Origin: Penicillus capitatus
Lineage: Eukaryota; Chlorophyta
DNA: 64,000 bases
Assembly: GCA_965649825.1 (NCBI GenBank)
Contig: OZ287702.1
Location: forward strand, 620,001 to 684,000
Direction: 5' to 3'
Position 1 is the first letter of the stretch. Every line of letters starts with the position of its first letter. Of the stretch, positions 10,954 through 22,445 are shown piece by piece. A program made the position numbers and the translations under genes. The notes beneath the pieces were generated by a model, which saw nothing but the letters and a program-made list of their open reading frames with translations, ran no database searches and had not been told where the DNA came from.

Positions 10954-11861
10954 TTATCTCCGAAAATCGATCCCCCGTGCCAAAACGCATAGTTGGACAA
11001 GACATCTTGCGCGAATTCTTGTAAACAGACACAAGAATGAAAGCTCGAATAGCAGCTTTAATTGTACCACTTGGTGACCGATCGATGTCTGCTGCGATGA
11101 CATGGCGGCTGTTGCCGTTGCCGTCCCAAGCAAAATCCTCTGATGCCTTCCTGAAGTGTACAGCTTATCATGACTGACGCTGTTCGCCTTTCCGACCGTC
11201 GCTCGTGGCATCGACTTCTTCAAAGCGCACAGCTGATTTCCGAATCCTGATTCGGCCGTTCCATACGTTCCGGGTCCCGGAACTGCTATATGCGTTGGCT
11301 TCTGTCCAGGAATCCCCGCACAAACGTCCCATCTCTTCGACGTTCTATCAATCGTGCAACCCGCCGCCACGTCTTGAGGTGTACTACGACGTCACCCAAT
11401 CAGTGCAGCCGATGATCACGTAGACAGGAGGCTCTACGTATACGCGATGGACGGCGGCGTGTTGAACTGCTCGAGAAAGGTCGATGCATAGTGTGACCAC
11501 CGACTTGATGTCGCAAATTTCCACGACGGAAGCGTTTTCGTCTTCGAAGCCATTTGCTTCCCGATCGCCGCCTCGCAGCGATAGAATCCCGGTCCGGGGC
11601 ATTCCACCCGTGTCATGTCCGTGTCGCTTGCATAACGTCGCGCGATCGTTGGCTGCGGAAAGCTCGATTTGTTCGACTGGATCTGATCGCCAAAGCTCGA
11701 AATCGATCGCGTCGTGTGGCCAGTCGATTCCTGAATGCATCAGCCATCATCACTGCCACACGTCGTCTTTTGTCACAATCGATTCGAACTTTGCCGAGAT
11801 TGCGCGTCAAGAATTCTTTTCCCTGAAATTGACGATCGGTTCTCTTCGAAGAGCCGAACAT
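10954..11861 (-). CDS. SHIPPO/STPGR-repeat protein, probable axonemal or cortical microtubule protein
   Basis: Two segments carry the PG-rich repeat signature: CPGPGFYRCEAAIGKQ followed by a basic TKTLPSWKFATSSRW, and VPGPGTYGTAESGFGNQ followed by KSMPRATVGKAN. The pattern PGPGxY, then S/A-x-GxQ, then a basic stretch and P-x-F/A is that of sperm-tail PG-rich repeats (ODF3/SHIPPO and algal flagellar proteins), which bind microtubule doublets. The repeats lie in different frames, so the gene has at least three exons; exact junctions were not resolved. The N-terminal MFGSSKRTDRQF at 11861 is a plausible start. The exon end at 10954 is tentative and the 3' part may be intron. It implies a flagellated or microtubule-rich stage. 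Confidence 0.6.
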
Positions 11862-12572
11862 CGACAGGGAATTAAGTATGGACTTCTACTGCATCATTTC
11901 GCATGACTTAAGCGAAGCGTGAGGATTCAATCCATCGATCGTATCGATCAAAACTGGATCGACTGATCGAAGTTTATTGAAGAAAATAGCAACATCGCCT
12001 GTTTCGATAACCAAACGACCACGCACCTTTCATCAGAGTCGTTTATATTCATAAAACTGGACTCATATCTTCCTGAGGCATGCTCACGAACACAGGAGTT
12101 AAAATAAAAGGATAAACGGTCTTTAACTCTCCATGAAGGAGCTACTGGTCGATGCTTCTTTGCTTTGGGTCGCGTAAAGGTCGCTAACAGCGTTTAAAAA
12201 TTCTAAACAATCACATTGGTGTGGATACGCACTAACAGTAAACCATGCACCCTGCACAGACATACTCCATCAAGTCATCAACCGACGACACACTGCTTAC
12301 CTGTAATGGGCTCATAACTCTGTAAAATGTCATATACTCAAGCTCTGAATTCAGTTTCTGCTCCTTGCTGCAGACAGAACAGCGCTGGACGTTAATCGTT
12401 AAGGGATACTGGTTTAAACCTTAAGTTCTCTTTCAATCTGTCCAAGACACTGTTCAATTTGGACGTGTGACGCAATCTCTGGACAAAACTGGCGATATTA
12501 AAACATCCCAGTGGTGTCGACACTGGTGCACGTCCTCCTTGATCGGCTGGCAACTGCACAAACATACAATAC
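11862..12572. other. Intergenic, nothing recognised
   Basis: Between the SHIPPO-like gene and the bZIP gene. No ORF, repeat or RNA gene was recognised. TCGA-rich around 11930-11970. Confidence 0.4.
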
Positions 12573-14160
12573 TCAACTCGCTAAAAGCATGGGGTGATGC
12601 ACTAGGTGCTGGATGGCTTCTAAGTTGAGCGTGTGACGTTGAACAAAGATCTTTTCGAGCTTTGCAAGGTGCTGCTCTCTTAGAGTGAGAGCGGATGCGA
12701 TTTGATCTCTTCCCAATTTCAGACTCCGGGCGATGCTGCGCCACATGACACGATCATGTGATTCCCTTTGTTTACTGCACACACAGAGACAGACATTCTT
12801 CAACACTTTGTCTACAAGCACTTCTGAAGCCTACCTATCGAGTGAGGCTGTAATGAGATCCCAGAGATCTGGACCGTCATGTCGAGTCAGCTGCATGCAT
12901 GTCATACACACATCTCCTGCAACACAGCACGTCTGCGGCATTCACTGACAGCAGCAAGTGATTACCGACAAGATGATAGATATCATCCACCGCCTTTTTG
13001 GGAATACTCTCATCCAACGGATTTACCAGAAGTTCTGGATCGAGGTTGTTGTTCTTTAAGTACTTCTGAAGATCTTTCACCTAGTAAGACACACGTGTCA
13101 AGGCGCGTGGGGAAGGCCCGGCAGGAATGCTATATGGCGTACTTTCTTGTGGAAAAGTTTTGCAGGTCTGGAATCTAATCCTACGACCGCCTTCGTCGGT
13201 TTTTCTTCCTTTGGCAATCCGGGGAACTCAACCGTGTTGTTTCCTGTCCCACGTTTCGCTTCTTCCAAAAGACTTCGCATCGTCTGAAGTTCTGCTTCCT
13301 TCTCGATGAGTTTTCGTTCGAGCATCAAGTTCTTCTCTTCTAAGGCCACTTTCTCTTCCTTTATCGTATTCAGCTGTTTCAGTTGTTCACTCAGAGCATT
13401 AACTGTCTGTTCCAATCCCAAAGTCTTAGCCTTTTTGCGTTCTCTGTGCCAACGTGGCCTGTTGATAGGCGTCCCGATCAGATGATCGTGTCGTACCTGT
13501 ATCGCTGTTGAGCAAGTTTGTTAAGTTGCTGTTGTCGTGCCGTCTTTGGTCGAGATTTTCGAAACTCTTGCCCTTGCCCTTGCCCTGAGCTCATCTCTCG
13601 CATTTCAGTTCCCGATGTTGCATGCAACGACAGCGATTCATCGATCGGAGGCCCAGATGAAAACGGCGAAGCACTGGACGATGGACCATAAAGACCACTA
13701 CCACCACCACTGCCGTAATCACCAGCGCCTTCCGGTTGCAGAAACGGAGGCAAGAGTCCGCCACTCGACGACAGTCTAGTGGGAAACGGCTCCGGTGGAT
13801 CCATATACATGTCATTCGTCCGTGCAGGTGGAGCACTTCCTCCATGGTCTGCATACGATCCCATGTGCTGTGGCTCCATGAATGTTGTATAGTTTGGGGC
13901 TGGACTCGAAAACCCTCCGTACGGTTGCTGTTGCACCGGCAGCATCTCCTGCGTTCTCGGAATCGCCTCAAGAGAAATATTTGACGGTCGCCGATGGACA
14001 CCTCCAATCGCTAAACTTGGAAACAGAGTTATCGATGAAGCTGTTGGGAAGCAGGAGATGAACCGTATGGATTGCGGTCCTCCGTCACAGCCGAGGTCTG
14101 AAGACGGCTTACATAGTCTTCGAAAAACTGGTCAACAGGGATCAGTTCGTCAAGTTCCAT
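12573..14160 (-). CDS. bZIP transcription factor
   Basis: DNA-binding nuclear regulator. The basic region reads NKLAQQRYRERKKAK once a 53-nt intron (13444-13496) is removed, matching N-x7-R of the bZIP fold. It is followed by a coiled coil with leucine heptads (LGLEQTVNALSEQLKQL and onward to about LLEEAK). The N-terminal half is low-complexity, rich in G, S, P and Q, as in activation domains. A further intron follows FHKK, joining to VKDLQKYLKNNNLDPELL; the last exon contains REQHLAKLEKIF and HTLNLEAIQHL, which recalls the C-terminal region of plant and algal bZIPs, but junctions between about 12821 and 12880 are unclear. ATG 14160 (MELDELIPVDQFFEDY) is a likely first exon; the splice to the MLPVQQQ exon is not resolved. 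Confidence 0.75.
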
Positions 14161-15793
14161 GCTTAATAAAAGCTTATTCTCCGTAAACACGCAAAGCCTC
14201 GACGAGGATGCGCAGAAGGCGACGATGTGACGATATGTATTTTACAGGAACGGTAAAAGAACGACGTCGAGTCGGCAACTAAAGCGAGTAGCAGCCTCGA
14301 CAGATGATGGCGGATAGTGCACAAGAAGTTCTCAATTCAGCGAGGCAATGACTCAAATAGAGACTGAAAGCCACTGCTCGGGTCAGTCACTTCGATGCTG
14401 ATGACGTGACGTTTACAGCGTAGCTGGTGCGCGCTGAGTTGGCGCGAATGCTGACAACGTGTCGATGAAGCGGACCTCTATTTGGGGGTTAGATAAATTC
14501 CCTTTACTGCTAACACTACCTGGAGGAGAGGAAGAGACTGTGTTTGCGGGGAGATTAATGACGTTTCTCGGATAAGATGACTGTCAGAGTTTGTTTCCCT
14601 AAGAATCGAGTATTAGATTGTCTTACACATTCTTTTACCTTCGTCGAGTTTTATTTTCTATCGATCGAGACAGAGCGATGCCATTCAGTTTTAAAAACTT
14701 GCGGTCAGATATACGACCCGTAGTACAGCACAGTGGAAGGATAGCGATACCACATACGATCGCGCATGGTATCCACCTTGTTATGCGCGACGATAGTAGA
14801 ATCGCTTGATCAGAAGGAGCGATAATGGCCACCGAAGATCAGATCTATGCCGCTGACCCGCCATCTTAGCTAGCGATCGGCCTTTGAGCTATGTCGACAG
14901 GTTGTAGAGCTGATGAAGAGGGTGACCCTTCCTTCTTGATTCAGAAGGATGGTAGTCTTGGTTTTCGAGACAGGCGATCTTCACGCAATCTCTGTTCTTT
15001 CAGTCGGAATCATCAAACTGAACCGATCAGGCTTGAACGATGAATCGAAACAGAAGAATCGATCCAGGGAATAAGATGGCGGTCTTTGCCTTATCGATCG
15101 ATCTGTACTAAATTTGCCTCTTTGATCGAGTAAGGCGGGATAAGACCCTCGAGTCAAACAGCCCTTACCCTTCAGCTTCAAACGCATTGCAGAGTACCCC
15201 AAGTAATTGCAAGCCGCGGGAAAACATCTGCCATCGATCGAATTCGTAATCGGTGAACGTCGACAACCAGTTGCGATTGCCATCGGAAAAATCCGTTGTC
15301 GTCCGATCGCATCGATGTCCGTCGATTGAAGAAGTGTGCAAGAAACAACTAATCCCCGATAACAGTAATCCTTTCATAGCAATAGTATTGGACGATCGGA
15401 GTCTAGCGGATGACTCGGTCGCCATCATCGTCCCCTCACCAGACACTATTCGCCGGTTCCGCAACTTGCTGTAGACCGCGCATCGATGAGAATTTAAAGA
15501 GAAAAGCTGAGAGATTGAGGCACTACAGACAATCGAAGCGACGCTACCCATCCTCGATCGTATCGCGCATTCGGATCGCGTTCGTTTAAAAGAAACACAA
15601 GGCGATGTCGCAATGATCGCCGTTTCTAGATCGATCGATTGCATGGCGAATCGTGACCGCGACAACAATGTGTCGTGACAACGAATGTCACCGTCAGCGC
15701 GATGCGACAGCCACGTATGTACGATATCAGCTTCATCAATGTCATCATTCAGGGTTGGTCGTCTCGATTCTTGCGCGCGTCGCATTCGTTATC
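14161..15793. other. Intergenic, upstream of the Kelch phosphatase
   Basis: About 1.6 kb without a recognised gene. At 15165-15785 a 206-codon minus-strand ORF overlaps a 73-codon plus-strand ORF (15253-15474) containing IAIVLDDRSLADDSVAIIVP. Neither has a motif I know and they exclude each other, so neither is called. GATCGATC-type palindromes recur around 15090 and 15630. Confidence 0.4.
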
Positions 15794-18776
15794 ATGATGA
15801 ACTCGTCTTCGGCAGTGTTGCCACCGCCAGTGCCACGTCCATTCGAAATCGTCGGCGACAACCCCGGTCCGCGATGTGGGCATACCCTCACTGCCGTCTA
15901 CGCCAATGAAACAGACCCCAACACAGCCAAGCTCATCCTGTTCGGTACCTTTGCCGATTATAGTACCGTTGCCATTTGGCGACGGGATCCTCTTAATGCA
16001 GGAGGAGCAACGGCTTTGGAATCTGGAGGAAAAGGAGAGGCGAATACCGGTGGCGGTGCAGGCGGTGGTAGACTGATAACGCAGTGTCGAACGGTTGGCC
16101 AAGGTGGTGTTGTAGGCATACGGTTGGCAGGTGCCACGAGTGAAGTGCACGTGTTTGATGTCTTCTCGGGCGTTTGGAAAAAGATTACACCATTGGGCGA
16201 AGCACCGTCTCCCCGAGCAGCACATGCAGGTGCAGCTGTGGGAAGTATGGTCGTCATCCAAGTAAGCATGTCTTTCATCCCTGACCACCTTGGACATCTG
16301 ACGATGCAGGGAGGCATAGGCCCAGCAGGCCTCGCGTCGGAAGATCTACATGTCTTAGATTTCACAGACTTTGGCAATCCAAAATGGCACAGGTCTTGTC
16401 CTGGATGCATTTGCGATCGGCGGATATCATGTGTGTGGGAGATAGGGTGATCGTGCATGGAGTGGGCCCAGGGGCACGTTATGCTCATGTACTGGCCCTT
16501 GTAGCAAATCGCTTTTTGGTCGTGATGGGTGGAAACGATGGCAAGAATACATTGGGGGATGCCTGGGCGCTCGATACATCTGAGAAACCATACAAATGGA
16601 GAAAGATCTGCGAAGCGGATGACATGCCATCTGCACGGTATGCACGATGATCGATGGTTTGTTCGATCTACGAGCAGTAGATAGGAAACGGTGCTGACTG
16701 TTGGTTGCTTTTAGAATGTATGCTTCCTCTGCGCCCCGCAGTGACGGTTTGCTGCTGCTTTGTGGGGGTCGTGATGCGAAAGGCACTCCATTGGGGGATG
16801 CTTACGGTTTTGCTCGACATCGTGATGGAAGATGGGAATGGGCCACAGCTCCAGGTCCAATGCCAACTCCCAGATATCAGCATTCTGCTATTTTTGTGAA
16901 ATCGCGACTTCATATCACCGGTGGTGCCGTCGGTGGTGGCAAGATGGTGGACGAAGAGTTATCTGTGGTGAGCCTGGATACACAGGCAGGCGTCTGGTGC
17001 CAACCAGAGAACAGTGCAAGACGTTTGGGGGATCATATGAGACGGTGCAGACATACGACCAGTTCCATCGGAGATGTCGTTTTCATTTATGGTGGATTAC
17101 GCGGAAGCACCCTGTTGAGTGATTTCCTCGTTGGATTCGATGGCTACGGTATCTCACACTTTCTCACTCTTTCTAGCTTACGGTGTGTGATCAGCGGATG
17201 AGATGCAAATCGGTGATCCTGCGTCGAAGGTGTGGCAGGAATGGATTTCATCGGGACGTGAACTGGGAGATATCACCAAGAAAGATGCCGAAGAGGCAGC
17301 CGCCTTTTCTGCCTCTTTCCAGCTGAATAGCAATGCGCAAAGCACCTCCGAACCATCATCAAGACCTCCCATTGCTCAAGAAGTCCAGAGTTTCAAAGCA
17401 CGACCGACACAGGCCGACGAAGACAGTCCTGTGGATGTCAAACTGTGGAACAGGTGCGCATATCTTAGACCATCACCATTCTCTGAGCTGTGCTGTACAG
17501 AGCCATTGTGGTTCCGAACGAATCGGCGGGAAATTTGAAGAGTTTAGTGCGACAGCTCTCACTGGATCAATTAGATTACGAAGGCAAAAGAGTCTCGTTG
17601 CCTATCAATGGCGACAGTCCGCTCATCACACGTCAGACTTCACACATGCCAGGAACAAGCACCATTCACAGACACGTCATCGAAACGCTTTTGAAACCGA
17701 AATCCTGGAGACCGTCAGCCGAGCGACGCTTCTTTCTCACTGCCGAAGAGATCAGCGAAATGTGCGAAGAAGTCGAAAAGGTCTTCAAAGATGAAGCCAC
17801 TGTGCTTGAATTGAACGCGCCAGTCAAGATCTTTGGCGATCTGCACGGGCAGTTTAAAGATCTGATGCGTCTGTTTGAAGAATATGGCTATCCGAATGTG
17901 GGAGGTGACATTACCTACATTGACTATCTCTTTCTTGGAGACTATGTGGACCGCGGTGCCCACAGTCTGGAAACGATCTGCCTTTTGTTGGCCCTAAAGA
18001 TCATGTACCCCAGAAACATTCATCTCATTAGAGGAAACCACGAAGCGGCAGACATCAATGCCTTGTTTGGATTTCGATTGGAGTGTCTGGAAAGACTGGG
18101 AGATCCAGACGGTATCTGGGCATGGCAAAGAATCAATACGGTGTTCAACTGGCTGCCGCTGGCTGCCAGAATCGAAGGAAAGATTTTCTGTATGCACGGA
18201 GGCATTGGCCGATCCATCGAGACCGTGAGACAAATCTCGACGCTCGAGAGGCCCTTGACACTGGAAGACGGAGGATTGGTCTTGATGGATCTTCTCTGGT
18301 CCGACCCAACGACAAACGATTCCATTGAAGGCGTTCAGCCAAGTCCACGTGGTCCAGGACTCGTGACCTTCGGACCCGATCGCGTGAAAGAGTTTTGCAA
18401 GAACAACGGTTTACAGATGATTATCCGAGCACATGAGTGTGTCATGGACGGCTTTGAGAGATTTGCACAGGGACACCTGATCACGCTATTCTCAGCGACA
18501 AACTACTGTGGCACAGCAAACAACGCCGGTGCCATTCTGGTCATGGGACGTAATCTTGTCCTCGTCCCTAAGCTCATCCATCCACTGCCTCCTCGAGCAG
18601 ACGACGATGCCAGTTCAGATGATTTGGACTCCAAACCTGCCGAGGCTTGGATGCAGGTCAGCCATTCTTTCTTGTCTTGTGCTCACTCTTCTTTATGTCT
18701 GCAGAGTATTAATGACGAGAGGCCACCGACGCCACCCCGTGGTCGTCCAACAGACGCAAAGCCCATGTTCTTCTAG
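15794..18776 (+). CDS. Kelch-repeat PPP-family Ser/Thr protein phosphatase (BSU1/PPKL type)
   Basis: N-terminal Kelch propeller fused to a PP1-like catalytic domain. Seven exons; introns at 16262-16309, 16393-16445, 16638-16714, 17149-17194, 17454-17500 and 18657-18704. The product is about 887 residues, as in plant BSL proteins. Kelch blades show GPRCGHTL, SPRAAHAG, GPGARYAHVL, LVVMGGNDG and MPTPRYQHS. The catalytic domain has the complete metal-binding set: GDLHGQ, GDYVDRG, RGNHE, RAHECVMDGFERF and FSATNYCG. The C-terminus NDERPPTPPRGRP is the tail typical of this subfamily. In plants it acts in brassinosteroid signalling and in apicomplexans in cell division; the role here is unknown. ATG 15797 is an alternative start. 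The first and last introns are 48 nt and open in frame. Confidence 0.93.
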
Positions 18777-18865
18777 AGTGTCATGCATCGGCGTTTGGCA
18801 TAAGCATCGAGGAAGGTGTTGATGTTCATTGACAGATTTTGCTTCTTTACATTCAATACGACGTT

Positions 18866-20060
18866 TCACACTGTATGTACGCGATGGGAATCTTGTGCGT
18901 TGAGGAGGGACAGGATATGTGTCGCAAGATCTCCTTTTGAGTGCATCTCTTCGATGACATCGCATCCTCCTACGAATTCACCTCGGACATAGAGCTGAGG
19001 ATAGGTTGGCCACTGGGCATAGTTTTTGAGTCCTTGACGAACAACGTCATCCTGAAGGATATCATAATGGCCAAACTCAATGGCATTCTGTTGCAGTGCT
19101 GCCACTACACGTATGCTGAATTTGCACAGTGGGGCTGTCGGAGATCCTTTCATGAAGAGCATGACAGGTGATTGCTTCGTCAATCTCTCACACTTTTGAT
19201 CTATGGTCTCATTGAGCACACCTTCACCAGCCTTATCCACAATCTCTTTCTGCAGTTGCTGCTTCTCTTTGAGTTCGGTGATGATGTCGCATCCGCCAAG
19301 AAACTCGCCCTTGACATAGAGCTGAGGATAGGTTGGCCAACACGAATACTCTTTCAGTCCCTGATCTGTGGGTCAATTCCAAAACACGTGTGACGGTGAC
19401 ACACTTGACGTATTGCCTCGTCTTGAAGGATATCGAAATGTGAGAATTGGATGTGCGCCTCATTCAGCGCGTCAATAACGCGTGAGCTGAATCCACAACG
19501 TGGAGCATCTGGATTGCCTTTCATGAAGAGGATGACATCGGCTGAATGAATCAGCTGGGCGATCCGTTGATTCAGGGCGTTCTCTTTCGACTCCTTCGGT
19601 AAATCTGCTGCGTACTCGTCGAGCTTCTTCACGAGTGTCGGTGCATTTGCCCCTTCTACTCGATCCACCACTTTTCCTTGCTAAGTACCAAACTCCGTTG
19701 GCAAAGAGATCGTCGCCTGGACGTCTTGTCACTTTAAAGAAGAGGACATGTGGGATTGCTTGGACATCGTAGTCTTTCTGAATAGCTGTTTCCTTTTCGA
19801 CATCGACCTGTCCCCAGAGTTGCTTCAATGATATTGCGAGGAGAGGGAATCAGGGAACCGTCAAGAATTGGATCTCCGGATGCATGGTGGAGAGCTCTTT
19901 GCAGATGACGGCCATTTGACGAGACGGCTCGCTCCATTCTGCCTGGCAGAGGACGACAACCTGAACGCCGATGCATTCAGTTCGATACACCGTATATCGA
20001 ACGGACGTTTGATGGTTTTTGAATAGCATCTCGCAGTTGTGCTGCTGTTATGGTATCCAT
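18866..20060 (-). CDS. GLRX3: PICOT-type monothiol glutaredoxin (Trx-Grx-Grx)
   Basis: Cytosolic Fe-S cluster binding and trafficking protein of the Grx3/4 family. It begins MDTITAAQLRDAIQ, then a thioredoxin-like domain with a degenerate active site (QAEWSEPSRQM, no CxxC) and IPHVLFFK. A first Grx domain follows with VILFMKGNPDAPRCGFS (CGFS motif), and a second with VMLFMKGSPTAPLCKFS. The substrate-binding signatures WPTYPQLYV and GGCDVI/GGCDII are present in both. At least four short introns interrupt it; one lies after FFK and one after ILQDEAIRQ. The second active site is CKFS rather than the usual CGFS. It converges on the Kelch phosphatase with 89 bp between stop codons. Confidence 0.88.
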
Positions 20061-20810
20061 CGACACAGTCGACGCGATTCGACTCTCTCTTTAAAATCAA
20101 TGAATGGACAAAGAAATGCATATATTTAACAATTAAAGCATCATGGCAAAAGGGATCGACGTTTGCTATTCAAGTGCTGAAGGTTGATGAACAAGAAGGA
20201 ATGTGTTGATCATTGTCACGATGTAAATGGCACCTGGTCTACAAAGATCGTCACTCAGCTACTCGTGTTCTGTCGCTTACATGTTCCTTTTTCCATTTAT
20301 TCATCATTATTCATTTTTCTGATAACAATCGTATCGAAAGTTCTTAAGACTCTCTCATAAAAACATGGAGAAGACCGAAATGAAGTCCTTGTGTATGACA
20401 TGGATACAGAATCCACGAATCGACAACACTCAACATGTATGACTACTAATGGACAATGGCTGAGCATTGAACATCACATTCAAACAAGGCTGTGAATCCA
20501 ATCGTCTTAAGACGATCAGGACTCTCTAAGACTGTTTCGAGTTCGAGGGATGGACAATCCGGCAGAAAAACCGACTCCAAATGCACGTTTCGACTGCTCA
20601 CGTATCTTAATTCTGACAAACATTGATTAAGAGCATCCTGACATGATAACCTAGTGATCGTAAGAACGCACGAATCGATTGTCGCGTCGGCAGCGTTCCA
20701 AACGTCTGCTTCGGAACATCCTGACGGCTTCTCATCTTCGTAAAGACCGGGGGTATTTGTAGCCAGGTTTCCGTCATTTGTTCGGAATCGTCATAGAAGA
20801 ACAGAAAGAA
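20061..20810. other. Intergenic, includes the conserved upstream flank of LRR gene 1
   Basis: No gene recognised. From about 20690 to the ATG at 20811 the sequence is strongly similar to the DNA upstream of the LRR copies at 23.8 and 26.7 kb and of the pseudogene. Confidence 0.5.
20690..20810 (+). promoter_or_regulatory. Conserved upstream block of the F-box/LRR genes
   Basis: A shared box TCTGCTTCGGAACATCCT, then CTTCTCATCTTCG, then TTTGTAGCCAGGTTT, precedes the start codon by roughly 40 to 120 bp. Near-identical blocks occur at about 23725-23832 and 26535-26640 and, inverted, at 9764-9840. It is likely 5' UTR and core promoter copied with each duplication. Confidence 0.5.
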
Positions 20811-22445
20811 ATGGAGAGACAGGAAACATGTCTCCTGACAGAATCGCCTGAAGCCGTGACGTCGGTGGAGGGAGGCCACCGAGATTGGGCTTCTCTGCCG
20901 TTTCCTGTTATCGAGTGTCTCGTTCGCTTGCTCAAAGACACTCGACGATGGAGACTGGAGGGTCGGTCTCTGAGGCTCCTCAACAGACACTGGTCAGCAG
21001 CTATCGGCATGCATGTGGATGAGATTCGTCCTGACGCTACGCGAACCATTGTCGACGAGGATATCGCATCGCTGCTGAAGTTCAGACGAGTGACATCCGT
21101 GGACATTTCTCCGTTTCTGATTCAACCTTCCCGATACACAAAGCCAAAAACCCGTAGACAGAAGAAACTTTACTTGAAAAATTGGTACGACACGAAGTTA
21201 GAGAGGATTGTTGACAGGCTCCGCCAATTGCCACAGCTAGCGCAGATTGAAGTTGGACTCAAAGTGGTGACCATCCTGTACAATCATTGTTCAAGAGTTG
21301 GAGAACAGTTTTCCAGATTGGGGAGGATCACCTCAGTGTACTTTTATGGCAGAGAGAACCTCAAGCTTTACCGCAAAACACATCTAAGCATATCCTGGAC
21401 GGAGCTGCGCCATGACGAGCATCAATCTGACTATTCGAGCACACTCACGACTCTGGTGCGCAGTCTGCGTCATTTGGAAACACTGGAAGTCGAAGGGTCC
21501 GTACTGGATAGTTGCGTACAGTTTGATTATCTGGACCAAGTGAAACATGTCGTCCTCGAAGGTGTGGACTCAAGAATACTGACTCAGCTTTCAAATCCAT
21601 CGGCGGCAGTTTCTTCCGTCGCCGTTTTTCCCCCGCACAGATGCACACGAGATATTCCTGTTCAACAGACGCGTCTGGATGGTCTAAGCCTGGCCGGGGT
21701 TAAGCAGGACGATCTCAACCAATTGTCTCGCACTTCTGCAGCGGAATGTCTAAAGGTTCTGGACATGGAGGGATACTTCGAAGTTGAGGAACTTGTTTTT
21801 CCAAGCGGAACCACCATTACGACATTCAGGCAACTAGAATGCTTAAATTTCGTATCATGTCACATTTTGGGAGCATCCTTGAGAGGGACTCTTCCCAATC
21901 TCAAGGCATTGAGAATCGAGAATTGCACCCTGACAGACAGCTATGTGACATTTGTTACCCAATTTCATAAGCTGGAGCTGTTGAAATGGTATGACGTCAT
22001 TTGTCCACGGCTAAGGTTACTTCACTTGCCATGGGAAAAGTTAAAGTTGCCAAACCTTCGATCATTATGCGTTGTTCCCCTCTGCGGCGACTCCGAAGTT
22101 CTGTCCATTTCCAGACAAACGAGTCTGGAAGTTCTGAAGATCGGATCCTGGTTTGACAGCTTATTTCCCGTCAATCTCACAAACGAAGGACTATGTGTAC
22201 TGGAAGAACTGCATAATCTTCGCATCTTGTACATAGTCGCTTACGAAACGAAAACAAGAAGAATGTGGTCATCCTTGCTATCTGTCAAGTTCCTCACGAA
22301 ACTGGAGCAACTGTGGATGCAGTTTGACCGTGAGAGTGTTGAAGACGAGGACAGCTTCGAACGCATAAAATGCATTTCGCCTCATTTGATCTTGAAATCT
22401 GGCTGGCACAGTATTCTAAGGCTCGATTCGGCTATTTTCATTTGA
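20811..22445 (+). CDS. F-box-like/leucine-rich-repeat protein, copy 1
   Basis: Single-exon, 544 residues. After a short acidic leader (MERQETCLLTES) residues about 22-70 resemble an F-box: WASLPFPVIECLVRLLKD, then RSLRLLNRHW, the LP...I...L...L..NR.W pattern that binds SKP1. The rest is built of degenerate leucine-rich repeats (for example LETLEVEGSVL, LKVLDMEGYF, LECLNFVSCHI, LKALRIENCTL). By analogy it would be a substrate adaptor of an SCF ubiquitin ligase, but the F-box is divergent and this is inference. ATG 20811 is chosen because MERQET is shared with copy 2. It is the first of three direct tandem copies. Confidence 0.8.
   Translation: MERQETCLLTESPEAVTSVEGGHRDWASLPFPVIECLVRLLKDTRRWRLEGRSLRLLNRHWSAAIGMHVDEIRPDATRTIVDEDIASLLKFRRVTSVDISPFLIQPSRYTKPKTRRQKKLYLKNWYDTKLERIVDRLRQLPQLAQIEVGLKVVTILYNHCSRVGEQFSRLGRITSVYFYGRENLKLYRKTHLSISWTELRHDEHQSDYSSTLTTLVRSLRHLETLEVEGSVLDSCVQFDYLDQVKHVVLEGVDSRILTQLSNPSAAVSSVAVFPPHRCTRDIPVQQTRLDGLSLAGVKQDDLNQLSRTSAAECLKVLDMEGYFEVEELVFPSGTTITTFRQLECLNFVSCHILGASLRGTLPNLKALRIENCTLTDSYVTFVTQFHKLELLKWYDVICPRLRLLHLPWEKLKLPNLRSLCVVPLCGDSEVLSISRQTSLEVLKIGSWFDSLFPVNLTNEGLCVLEELHNLRILYIVAYETKTRRMWSSLLSVKFLTKLEQLWMQFDRESVEDEDSFERIKCISPHLILKSGWHSILRLDSAIFI

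Noticed and set aside
15165-15785. 206-codon minus-strand ORF as a gene divergent to the Kelch phosphatase
   Set aside because: No motif, composition rich in S, R and C as in random frames, and overlapped by an equally plausible short plus-strand ORF.
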